Origin: Polytrichum commune
Lineage: Eukaryota; Streptophyta; Polytrichopsida; Polytrichales; Polytrichaceae
Assembly (NCBI GenBank): GCA_950295325.1
Contig: OX485806.1
Span: 19,964,001 to 20,028,000 of the forward strand
Length of the DNA stretch: 64,000 nucleotides
Direction: 5' to 3'
The notes below the pieces were generated by a model that did not search any database, was not told the origin of the DNA, and saw only the letters and a program-made list of their open reading frames with translations. Made by a program: the position numbers and the translations under genes. Below, piece after piece: positions 21,033 to 31,264 of this stretch; the stretch's first letter is position 1; each line of letters opens with the position of its first letter.

Positions 21033-24000
21033 CTACAGGCTTGGGGCACGCTCGGCGGTTCCCTGCAACACTGTGAGCAAGTTGTTGCCGAATGGGTCGC
21101 TCAAGTAAGCAGACAGGTTCTCTACAGGTCCCTCTCCAGTCACATAGGCCTGGATGAAGAATCCAAGCATGGAGAACATGGCAAGTCTTCCATTCTTGAT
21201 CTCCTTCACCTTCAACAATGCAAACTGGTCGTGGTCCTTGGCCAAACCCAGAGGGTCAAAAGCACCACCTAGGTGCAGTCTGTCCAAGTCCTGCAGGCCC
21301 AGAAAACAGATCATCCACACTCAGGTTTGGCAACTACTACAGAGCTCTTCACATTCTTCAGGCATTATAGCCTTGCCGTGCACACAGTTTTATTTATGTT
21401 TTGCACTCAGAGAATTGATTTAAATGGTATGACAATGAATGGTGTAGAAACATACCGATCCCAAGGGGGACTTGTTGGTTGACATGTAGTACTCAGCTCC
21501 TCCAACCAAAACAACCTCGGCGATCACAGCAGCTGCCAGGTTCACTGGGATAGTGGCTCCAAAGTACTGCAGACACAGGGGGATCACACCCTCTTACATT
21601 TTGTAACCACGTGCGATAATGGGGTATTTAATGGGGGGGTATTTATGCACCTCTCGGTATTTTTTTCCTCCCTATTTGTAGATATAAAGTTGTTTTGACA
21701 TATTTTTAAGCACCCTATGTTTATTTGTAATTTTTGGAGAGACTAATTTTTAGCATCATTTTTTTAATAAATTGTACAGATACCAAATAATGAACAGAAT
21801 ACTATAGCATTGCAAAATCGACTATGTGAGCAACAAACATTCCATACCATCCATCTTGTCATTTGATCGGTTAGTTATACCAATGCTAAAGCATTCAAAG
21901 TGCCATTCAAAACACAATCAATAATACTTGGAGTTTAGTTAAAAAATTACCAATGAACATGGAGATGACAAAATGTACAAGCTAACATAGACAAGTTGTA
22001 AGCACGGATAGAACAAAACAAGAAATATAATCGATTGTCATAAGACATGAAAATTTTGCATAATTATCTACTCCAAAACAAAAGATTGCATTCAATTGAA
22101 AAAACTAAATACAAAAATTGAAAACATTTACTTTAATTGTGTTCACAAACACATTCAACCTTGTACCAAACATTTACAATATAAAGGGTTAGGATATAAC
22201 TATGCACCCTCCAATACATGTCAAGGTACATATCAATATCCTCTTCAATGTCATAAAAAGATAAAAATTTTGGAGAGATTTAACACCATAGATGACAAAG
22301 AACTAAAACTAATTGTTGGTATGAGGCGGACATACCTCACGAGAGCGGAGCAAGCCGAATTTTTGGCGCTTGTGAAACACAATGTGTGAATGTTGTGACT
22401 GCTATGGAGCAACGAAGAAAGCTCCAAAAAATGTGTCTTACCTACCGCCTTTGTCCCACGCTTCACCAATGCAAGACCTCCTACCCAAACGCTTCACCAC
22501 CTTCACACCACTATGTTTGTCCAAACCCTAAGCAAACCCAAGGGCCGTTGAGAAGTCACAACATTCCTTCCCCCAAAAAAATCTACAACGTTTCCCTCCA
22601 AACTAATGTGTTTCATTCAAATTTGGACAAATTACACAATTCTTCATCCAAGTAGTCAAACCCATAATTATTCTATTACTTCTACTACATACATTTGGGG
22701 GGATCCAATATCTATAATCCTATTTTTTTCTACTCATTACTAAAATGGAGGAATTATTCACCGCCTTATTTTACATATAAACATGTAGGGGACATATTTC
22801 CAAAGCTATGGTAGATCTAATGAATGTATAAATTATACCCTCAACGAATTAAATTGACCTTATTTTTTATCTCACGTGGTTTCTAAAATTCCGATAGTCA
22901 CCTCCCCGTGACTGCAGACTATCTCCTTCCAGCAGAAGTGCTCCAGTCTGAGACAGACAGACAAAAAGACCAAGGATCATCAATTTTAGTCATTGAAGAC
23001 ATTCAACCAGACCCAAAGCACCCCTTTGAAAAATGTGCAACAACACAGAGCACAAGAGAGTCTCTTTCATGTCCACCAGGGTACACTACAGTAGGTAGGC
23101 AGTCCTTAACAAACAATGCCCTTGAATGATTTCCAACATGTAGGTACATATTCAACTCTAGAATGTGCGTACACAGCACTTTAAAAATTCAAAAGCTATT
23201 CATCTCGACTCCAGAGCCAACAAGTTCAACTCCCATGTCCTTATTTAAATCTAATATGCCGTCCAACATATATGACCAATCTTCAACAGCAGATACTCTC
23301 ATTTTACGTCATGTGCAGAAGTCCACAGCACGGAGGTCACAAAAATCTCTCTTCCTATCCACAAAGGTGCAACCCACAATTCCCAAATGTATGCAAATCC
23401 AAAGTAACGGTGGAAATCATGTGCTACAACATTATTCCTGGAAGCAGGAGTTTATTACATACCTTCCACCAAACGGCTTCTGGGCCGCAGACGGCGCCGA
23501 ACTTGTTGAATGCCTCAGGAAGCACGAATCCAACGGCACCGAGCATAGCCCACCGAGCATGGATAAACTCATAGGCTTGGTACCTGTCGAAGTCTTGTGG
23601 CTTCTTGCTCAAACCAAAGGGGTCGAAGCCGTAACTGCAGACCAGAATATATAAACCACATGACCCATGAATACCCAATGCACACTGTGAACCAATTGAA
23701 CACTCCAAAAAGAAAGGGAGCCTTAAGATACAGCACCCCGGATGTCTTAATTTATGTGAAAACAGATAGAAAATCAACACCTAATGCACATCATGAACCA
23801 ATAGAACTCTTAAAAAAGAAAGAAGGCCTTAAGATACACCACACCGATGTTGAACGGATGTCAAAACAGAAAGAAAAGAAAATTGCACTTACTCTCCGGG
23901 AACTTCTCCGTTCAGGTAAGATGGGATCTCAGACTTGTCAAGAAGACCTTCGGGAAGATAGATTCTCCTGTCAGGTCCTGCAATCCCAAAAACCACTAGA

Positions 24001-24768
24001 TCATATCCCCAATCGCATGACCCAAGTTTGGAGGAACAAATTACCACAACAGCCATACATGCAAATGTGGATAATGATTGAGAATGCCCAAAAACCGCCA
24101 AATCACATCCCCATTCGCATGAGCCCATGTTTTAAGCAAACACATTAACACAACACTCATACATACAAATGTGGCTAATATTCGACAATGCCAAAAATCG
24201 CCCAATCACATCCCCAATCGTCATGACCCCAAGTTTGGGCGAACAAACTAACACAACAACAAAACATACAACCATTGATAATGTTTAAGAGTGCCAGAAT
24301 AACCGCCAAATCGTATCCCCAATCCCCATGAGCCCAGTTTGAGCGAATAAACTAACACAACAGCAAGACATGCAAATGAGGGTAAATGTTTGAGAATGCC
24401 ATCTAGCCCACAACAGCCCAATTCTCCAACATCGAACGAATTAGGCAACATAATTATAATTGAGAAATTTGAGAAGGAGAAATGGAGGGAGTCTATCAAT
24501 GCAGGTAGATAGATAGATACGTACCGTACCACTTGGCGAGCTCCTCGTTGTCGGGCTTGCTGACCTTGGAGGCGGCCCTGGAGGCGGACTTCTGGACGGT
24601 CTTGGCGGCCTTCTTGACGGGGCCGGCAGCGGCGGCGGCCTTCTTCTTGCCGAAGTTGAAGATGGAGACTACCTTGAGGGAGGCCGCAGGGCGGGCGGCA
24701 TTGCTCACGGAGGGGGCCGCGGCAGTGCTCAGGCTCTGGCCCAGAAACTCTGCCCTCATGGTTGCCAT
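21033..24768 (-). CDS. LHCB5: Chlorophyll a/b-binding protein CP26 of photosystem II
   Basis: CP26 is a monomeric antenna protein that links trimeric LHCII to the photosystem II core in thylakoids. Six exons can be read: 24,768-24,525, 23,977-23,893, 23,634-23,463, 22,947-22,912 (or to 22,876), 21,566-21,456 and 21,290-21,033. They give 301 residues, or 313 with the longer exon 4. Exon 1 holds an Ala/Lys-rich plastid transit peptide ([12 protein letters not shown]). The mature part shows [18 protein letters not shown], typical of Lhcb5 rather than Lhcb4. It also has the two chlorophyll-ligand signatures, E132xxHxR137 in helix B and E246xxNxR251 in helix A, and it ends GTAERAPSL. Introns 1, 2, 3 and 5 are GT-AG in phase. 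Intron 4 is a transposon (see 21,575-22,910) whose canonical splicing would add 12 residues to the lumenal loop before helix C. Confidence 0.93.
21566..21574. repeat. Target-site duplication, left copy; doubles as 3' splice site of LHCB5 intron 4
   Basis: On the coding strand this reads GTCTGCAGT. Its CAG is the acceptor directly before the exon codons for YFGATIPVN. Confidence 0.8.
21575..22910. mobile_element. TIR transposon that forms intron 4 of LHCB5, probably Mutator-like and non-autonomous
   Basis: The nine bases ACTGCAGAC occur immediately on both sides (21,566-21,574 and 22,911-22,919), inside exon sequence. The two ends are imperfect inverted repeats. The left end begins ACAGGGGGATCAC, and the right end inverted begins CACGGGGAGGTGAC. 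AACCACGTGCGATAA (21,605-21,619) matches inverted AACCACGTGAGATAA (22,867-22,881), at offsets 30 and 29 from the tips. Weaker matching continues to about 85 bp. A 9-bp duplication with long TIRs fits Mutator-like elements. I see no transposase. A GC-richer patch (about 22,310-22,600) with an exon-like minus-strand donor could be captured host sequence. Confidence 0.8.
22911..22919. repeat. Target-site duplication, right copy, at the end of LHCB5 exon 4
   Basis: On the coding strand this reads GTCTGCAGT and encodes the end of the conserved EGDSLQ segment. It is identical to the copy at 21,566-21,574. Confidence 0.8.
23998..24420. repeat. Tandem repeat of about 103 bp in LHCB5 intron 1, four copies
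   Basis: A phrase like ATCACATCCCCAATCGCATG recurs with its ATCCCC part near 24,005, 24,107, 24,210 and 24,315, about 102-105 bp apart. The rest of each unit follows with 80-90 percent similarity by eye. It fills most of intron 1. Confidence 0.85.
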
Positions 24769-25058
24769 CCCTCCCTCCCTCCCTCCCTCGCTCGCTAGCT
24801 CGCAAGCAACGCAAGCAACCTCATGTTCGTGCTCTCGCTCTCGCTCTTGTCCTCGTCCTCGCCGGAGCTATGGAGCTCTGTTTGTGCGCGAGCTGTGCAG
24901 TGTAGCTTCCTCCCTGGTGGGGCGTGTGGCAAGGGCGATGAGTGGGAGGTTTTGGATAAGGCTAGCATGGGATGGATTTAGAGAGAGAGAGAGAGAGGGG
25001 GGGGGGGCAAAAAATGAGTAAATAATAAATAACATGTTCGCAGCTACACTAATAATAA
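24769..25058 (-). promoter_or_regulatory. LHCB5 leader and proximal promoter
   Basis: Just before the start codon lies a GGGA-repeat leader. About 185 bp upstream is GGATAAG on the plus strand (24,954-24,960), an I-box type GATAAG word common in light-regulated promoters. A GA/CT microsatellite (24,981-24,997) and a poly-G run follow. No TATA box is evident, which is common for photosynthesis genes. A Tourist-like MITE starts at 25,059, so any more distal promoter elements are MITE sequence or lie beyond it. Confidence 0.45.
24795..24824 (-). CDS. Nine-codon upstream open frame in the LHCB5 leader
   Basis: An ATG at 24,824-24,822 opens MRLLALLAS and stops at TAG, 26 bp before the LHCB5 start. 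It matters only if transcription starts upstream of it, which the sequence does not show. Confidence 0.3.
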   Translation of the reverse strand: MRLLALLAS

Positions 25059-25552
25059 GGGCCACTTCACACACGAGCCAAGAGCCGTGACCATGAAATT
25101 GTGAGAGCCCAAAAGAAAGTGACCAAAGGCTGTCCCAACACACCTCCAAAGTCATGTAGTGTGGTCACAGACCCTCAAGAGTATTGTGAAGCCATATGTG
25201 ATCGGGCCCCCAACCAAATGCTATTTCAATGAATTTTTATTCATGTAGGTCCTCACGCATGATAAAGTAGAATAAATCAACGGTTGGAAGCATTCAGAGT
25301 GCCATGGTCTCCCGGTTTTGTGTCAGGCCTACCTCCAAGAGGTGGTTTTTGAAAATAATCCAAGTGACCATGAAACATGATCCATTTGATGCCGTGTAGG
25401 AATCCATGTGGACTTTACATCCATCTTGCATTCACATACTCCGTTGGTCCCTCAAGCGTAGTGTGAAGCGAACTTGGCTCTACCTTTTCCACCAGTGAGA
25501 GTGTGTGGCGTGTAATGGTCACGGGCTCTCAGTCTCATGTGTGAAGTGACCC
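25059..25552. mobile_element. Tourist/PIF-Harbinger-like MITE, copy 1 (LHCB5 upstream region)
   Basis: It begins GGGCCACTTCACACACGAG and ends with the inverted form (...GAAGTGACCC). TAA directly flanks it on both sides (25,056-25,058 and 25,553-25,555). The 3-bp TAA duplication and GGGCC start fit PIF/Harbinger. The 494-bp body matches copies at 33,523 and 59,482. Confidence 0.85.
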
Positions 25553-25555
25553 TAA

Positions 25556-27006
25556 TGCCCCCTTCCCACCTGACTTTACCAAATAACCAAACTAATTTCT
25601 AAAAATCAGGTAAAGCTCCCTCGGTTATAGCAGAGGCATCCAGTTATCCCAGTGCACCTACAAGAACTTGCTCGAGAGATTTTCAAGTAGGTTTTAGTTA
25701 ATTGGCTTTCACACATGTTCATTGTTTTATCTACGAAGCAATGAATGTTGGGTAGTTTTTGTCCCATCCCCAAATGCCTTACTACTCACCTATCTTACCA
25801 TCGGTTTTTGTTAATGGAGCTCCTCGTGCCCTCATAGCTAAGACTAAAAAGCAACCGATCACAAGGGCGGGAGGCGACACTTTTAAAGGTCGTATATTCT
25901 TGCCTCATGTTTAGGTACCGATGGGAGGGTCAGTGCTTGAGGCTTAAAACCCCCACTTTTAAGCCATGCCACATCATTTGCCAACTAGGTTGGGCACTAG
26001 ATAATGTGAATGGTGTGAAGGCCGGGTTGTTAGAACCAACTTCTAGGCTTAGCTCAACTCGGGTGGGAAGGGGCCATAAGTAGTCCGATTAGTGTGGGTG
26101 GAGAATTAGTGTGGAAATAATTAGCATGGACCACATTCATTTTCTATCCCAAGTAAAATTACCATGGGTCTATGATCCCGGGTCTTCTCTTAAGTTTGCA
26201 TGAGGGTTTTCAACCAACACTTTCCATGAACTAGAATAGGCACTTGACATCAAAAGCAAAAGTGGCACAAAAATAAATAATCACCCACATTGATTTCTTG
26301 GAAAGAAAAACAAGTATTATAGCCCATGCCTATCCCCCTTTGCATCTTTTGTGAAAGTGGAGGGGAAAGTGGGACGAGAACTACTATAGCATACATGCTG
26401 ACCAAATGATGAATATAACAACTATTGGAAATTTGAGCATAAACTGAAATATTGTAGTCAAATGGGGGCTTTAAATGAAGTACAAAACAAAGGATGTGCA
26501 CCAACATCAAGGTCGTCACTATACCGCTCCTCACCATTATTCACCGTTCATGGTATCTTCACGAAGCTTTTGCACCTCAATAGATATTTGAGAGTTGCAT
26601 CTCATCAAGAGCATATCATGTGATAGTTGTTAACTTTCCACCAATTTGTGATATATGTAAAACTTTTCGTCAAGTTTCTTAACGAAACATTTTTTCTTTT
26701 CTTATTATGATGAAATTCCCATTATGTTTTACTTCTAAATTTATTAAGGATGGACTATTAGTGTCTTCTTTTGGTATTTTGAACCATATGAATGTGTATT
26801 TTTTATAGTGACTCCCAAACTCCCTTTAATAGATATTTTCCAAGAAGTCCTTGGGTTGTTATCTTATAACACATTTTTTTTAAATGCTTACTAAGAAGAT
26901 CAAAATATTTGTTAGTGGTAGATAAGGCCCCTGCGACAGGAGGGGGGTGTAACAAACCTCTCATAGGTTTATCATCAACTTTCACACTAACACTTATCAA
27001 TCAAAA
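25556..27006. other. No recognisable feature
   Basis: I see no open frame with recognisable motifs, no terminal repeats and no tandem array. It is AT-rich intergenic sequence between the MITE and the chromovirus remnant. Confidence 0.4.
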
Positions 27007-27732
27007 TGATGAGTTGAATAACTCAGTTTATTTTCTTTGTAATGTCAAATTACAAACGTAAACCAAGTAGGTCTTGGTCTAAGCTCAACCACCCGACCAA
27101 AGAAGAGAGACAAAAAAAGATCCTCTCTCCTCCCCCGAGCTTCCTCTTATGCCAAAGGCACTAATTTTACTTTCTACTTTCACATATAGTAAAAATATTC
27201 TATTCATAGCTCTATCTCTTAGTTCTACTATGAATCTTCTATCTTAGGTTCTTCTAGAACCTTCTTCCATCTTTTATCTCAATCTCATTCTTCCAATTGG
27301 AATTGTCTAATTCCAATTGGATTCATCCATCCTTCCTTTTAGCTGGGACTATTTAATTCCAACTAAATTCATCCAACCATTCTTCTGGTTGGAACTATCT
27401 AATTCGAACTAGATCTATCAATTCATTGAGAGTTGTCTAACTCCAATGAATAGCATTTATCTTTCCAATTTTGGAGTGGTTCAACTTCAATGCACCTCAT
27501 CGAAAGTTGTCTAACTCATGTGCACATGTTCTCAATATGGAATGGTTTAATTCCAATGCATTAAATGCGGAGCTGTCTAACCCCAGTGCACATGTTGTCA
27601 ATCTGGAGTTGTCTAACTCCAATCCATCCATCTTCAACTAGGAGTTGTTTAGCTCCCATCATCCTCTACTTACACACTAGCACATGTGGTTAGAATTTTT
27701 TATCATCCATCAATGTTTGTAGTTACTTTACA
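27007..27732 (-). repeat. Presumed 3' LTR of the Ty3/gypsy remnant
   Basis: On the minus strand it starts TGTAAAGTAACT right after a polypurine tract and follows the end of pol, as a 3' LTR should. The far end is tentative (TGATGAGTTGAA at 27,007, which would read ...CA on the minus strand). No second LTR is visible on the right, so the element is truncated. Confidence 0.45.
27299..27656. repeat. Array of ten short hairpin motifs (GGAGTTGTCTAACTCC type)
   Basis: Sixteen-base imperfect palindromes occur near 27,299, 27,345, 27,391, 27,429, 27,473, 27,503, 27,539, 27,569, 27,605 and 27,641. Examples are GGAATTGTCTAATTCC, GGAGTTGTCTAACTCC and GGAGTTGTTTAGCTCC. Each has 5-6 paired bases around a short loop. 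The paired arms vary together in several copies. The array lies inside the presumed LTR. Confidence 0.8.
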
Positions 27733-27747
27733 ATCTCCCCCTTCCAT
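27733..27747 (-). other. Polypurine tract of the gypsy element
   Basis: The minus strand reads ATGGAAGGGGGAGAT directly before the TGTAAAG start of the presumed LTR. This is the usual plus-strand priming site of Ty3/gypsy elements. Confidence 0.6.
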
Positions 27748-27843
27748 CAAAAGCCATTGTCCTCAATGACAAAATTAGGGTAATCCTTTTTAAAATCAAC
27801 TTTTCTTTTCCAAGAATTTTTTCTTCGGGATAATCTTTCAATT

Positions 27844-28425
27844 TCACATAAAATCTATGAATATCTTATTCCTTAGATGTTGGTTCTCTATCTTTAAAAT
27901 TTTCTCAGGTTCAGCAAGAAGTTTTCCCTCCAGAGCAGTTTTTGGAAGATTAGGCAAAATATGATTAGGATCAGACAAATATTTTCTCAACAATCCCACA
28001 TTAAGTACATTATGGATCTTCCAATCCTTAGGTAGTTTTAATTCGTAAGATATTTGTCCTATCCTCTTCAAATTTTCAAATGGACCACAAAATCTAGGTG
28101 ATAATTTCCTTGACTTACCAAACTTCAGTCCAGATCGATTTGGTGCTACCTTTAGGAACACCTTATCACCCATTTTAAATTCACAATTTTTTTTTTATTA
28201 TCAGCATAATACTTATCTCTATCATGTGCATTTTTCATAGTCAACTTCGTTGATTATCTGATTTCATTCATCTCTCTAATCTCTCTAATTAATGCTTTTA
28301 AATCTCGTATTAGGAGCAGAAAGTGTAATTGGAGTTCTACATTCCTGACTATATAGAACATAAAATGGACTTACCCCAATAATACTATGAATATGATCAT
28401 TGTAAGCAAATTTGATTATATGGAA
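27844..28425 (-). pseudogene. Ty3/gypsy chromovirus, end of integrase and chromodomain-proximal region
   Basis: The readable part (28,173-27,844) has GDKVFLKVAP, LSPRFCGPFENLKRIG and YELKLPKDWKIHNVLNV. It ends in LLAEPEKILKIENQHLRNK, the lead-in to the chromodomain of plant chromoviruses. The chromodomain itself is missing or too decayed to read. The stretch 28,174-28,425 continues the integrase C-terminal part only with stops and frame changes. Confidence 0.8.
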
Positions 28426-29020
28426 CTACTTATCCCATGAATGTTGTTTCTTGCCAACATACATCCTCAACATATCCTCAAAAGTTATGTTTGTTCGTTT
28501 TGTTTGTCCATCAGTCTCAGAATGATATGCAGTATTTAGTTTAATTTTGGTTCCACACAATCTGAATAGTATAGACCAAAATTCACTCATAAACTTACGA
28601 TCTCTATCGCTTATAATTTTACATTGAATTTCATGGTGTTTAAAAATTTCTTTCATAAATAATTCAGCTATTCCATAAGCAATTATAGTGGTAATTGTAA
28701 GAATAAAATGAGCTATCTTAGTCAATCTATCCACAACCACCATAATATTGTCGAAGTTATTTTGGATCTTAGGCAATCCCACAATAAAATCCATACTAAC
28801 TAATTCAAATTTCAAGTTAGGCATATCCAGTGGTTGTAACAACCCAGGGTTTTTCACTTGTTCTGATTTAGAGAGTTGACATTTGAGACATCTCTTAACA
28901 TATTCTTTGATATTTTTTTTCAATCTTTGCCAATAATAATGGCGCTTCACTGCCATATAAGTCTTTTGAAAACCTGGAAGGCCTGCTATTGGAATGTCGT
29001 GAAGGTTATTCATAAGTGTA
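28426..29020 (-). pseudogene. Ty3/gypsy integrase: zinc finger and core, inactivated
   Basis: The HHCC finger is visible (H...H in the YMAVKRHYYWQRL region, then CLKCQLSK). It is followed by the core with Asp in MDFIVGLPK and Asp in IISDRDRKF. In the third position the usual T-E-R of DGQTER reads DGQTKR, so the catalytic Glu is Lys. Reverse transcriptase, RNase H and gag are absent. The sequence breaks off near 29,025. Confidence 0.85.
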
Positions 29021-29025
29021 AAAAT

Positions 29026-31264
29026 CGCAGTGAAGGACAAGAGTGATGAAGGACAATCACAGTGCATGACAAGACTAAGTCATGAAGGGCAATCGCAGTC
29101 TTGAAGGACAATGTGTATAAATACTTATGGAAATAGAAGGCATTAACTAGATTATTATGAAATAAACACACTAAAAATAAACATTCATTTTAGTTTCATT
29201 TTAGAATGACAAAGTCCCTTCCTATGGTAAGTCACAATAAATATGACCTCAGTGCTAATGAGATTTTTGTAATGTTTTTGACTTCCAAGTTAATTACATG
29301 TTTTGTTGACGGTTTCACTTCAAAAGGGAAATCCTAATCAATTGTTTGTTTATTCAATGGAAGATTTTGGACCTTGAAGATGAAGTGCACTCAATATGGG
29401 TTATATGGAGAAGCGGCCTTCAATCTTAGTGGAGGACAATAGGCATGACGGACAAAATTGAGTCCTACAGGACAATCGTAGTGAAGGAGAACACCATGGT
29501 ATTGAAGAATTTTTGCTAAAAGGCAATTGTTATTTTGTTAAAGTGGCGGACATCAAGGAAGAGATGCATTTGGGAAGAGATGTCGGGCAACGTTGCCCGA
29601 ACCGTGTGGATAGGGATGCAAAAGGTTTTAGGGGGCAGAGACGGTGGTGGGCCCCACTAGCGTTTGTCACGCCGGACATAGCTTGTTGGGGTCCCTTTAA
29701 CGTCTACCTAGTGACCTCCATATCCAATTGAAAGCTAATTACTTAAATGTGTTTGATGTTATTATTGCAAGATATTAGGAACTGAAATCCTCAGCAAGAT
29801 ACCTACACTAATTTAAGAAACCTACACTAATTATATATTTAGTGTCACCAATTCTATTTGTCTTGCTCAATACTAATTGTAAACCGCCCGTGCAGTGTCA
29901 TTCCTTGTAAAAAAATGTAAGACATTATAGATTTCTAATGTTGCAAAAATTGTCCCTTACTAAATGATTTTTCATCCAAAATTCAACCATTCATGATAAT
30001 ATTCCATTATAGAATTGTTAAGATGCAGATATACCAAACTTTGCTTCAATCATTGGCATGGATTTCCTTCAAATTTCAATCATCCATGACAACACTTGTG
30101 AACTTATTCATCAGAAGTGTCATTAGAAATGTTACCATACAGACATTAAATACCATATGACAATAAATACAGTATTTAGTGTAGTTCTTCCAAATTTGGG
30201 TCAGCCCTTGCCCCAATACAATATAGGTATAGATACATGTTTGCACACCAATTTATGCCGAGGTAGAATTCACACCATAACAACTAAGGTAAATGGGCCA
30301 TAAATGGTAACTTTTCTTAATCGGACACCTACATTTGGTTGGTGTATGGTCAGGTGAGGATCAAAGAGCAAACACCATAAAGCACGTGCTTTTAATATAG
30401 AAGATGGAGTACAAGGAAAACGAACTGAATAACATCCGCATACCATGTTGATGGTTTGCAGAACCAAGAGGTTACACAATGCTCTAAAAACTTCGGTTGC
30501 TGAGCAGAGGTCAGGATAGATGAACTGATCTTATGGCCAGTGAAATTTCCGAAGTCTTAATTATGAATTCTATGTGTGTTTGGATACCCAGTATGTAATT
30601 GTTGAGTGAATGTGCCAAATTACAATTTTTTTGCTGGCTAACATGTACTAGACTGAGAATCCACAGGTGTATATGATCACTTGCATTGAGTTTCTTTCAT
30701 TTCTAGAACCAAGTGCTTCAACCCACTACACAATTTATTTCAGTCAGTGCGGAAAAGTGTCTGGAAACACACAATGCCATAACTCCTTACAACTCTTTAC
30801 AGACTATTAACATATGGTTTGCTGCTGCACTCTCCACTCAGGTACAGGTGTAACAGGTGAGAGTTGAAAGGAGTCTTGAGATATGAAATTATAATCAAGG
30901 AACTTGACAGCAAATCATAACTTCAAAACTTAAGTGGCTTGTGTCTTAAAGTGAGATTAGAAAGACTGCCAATTGTGGGTGGAAACCGCCTCTTCTATCT
31001 TTTCAAGACCTTGCTAAATATATCTTGTTCACCTGTTTCAGGTCCAGCAACTTTTGTAAGCCAGGTTTATAAAATATGTCATTAGAAGAATCACTCAACA
31101 TCGGCACTCACCATATCTCTTTTTTTACCTTGCCACTCATTCTTGTACTCAGATTAGATGGAAGGTTCAAAAACAGATCAACCCACAAAGTTACAATGTC
31201 CTGCAGAAATTCTTCAGAAGTTCCTGTATGTACATCATCAACAATGAGATTCAAATCCAGGTTT
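29026..31264. other. Intergenic, with short direct repeats next to the gypsy break
   Basis: The stretch 29,030-29,115 repeats the word GAAGGACAAT or close variants at least four times, and similar words return near 29,420-29,480. A perfect palindrome CGGGCAACGTTGCCCG lies near 29,586. The stretch 30,260-30,470 holds an inverted copy of a repeat seen in the right half of the window. About 30,800-31,264 may be the 3' UTR of the downstream-reading dehydrogenase gene. I find no gene. Confidence 0.4.

Noticed and set aside
21033-24768. Assignment as CP29 (Lhcb4)
   Set aside because: The [18 protein letters not shown] and [16 protein letters not shown] segments fit CP26. The characteristic N-terminal region of CP29 is absent.
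24248-24814. 188-codon frame overlapping LHCB5 exon 1 in another frame
   Set aside because: Its Arg-rich reading is a GC shadow. The LHCB5 frame has the conserved protein and the matching splice phase.
26250-27000. Minus-strand short frames as genes
   Set aside because: They are short, without motifs, and have intergenic composition.
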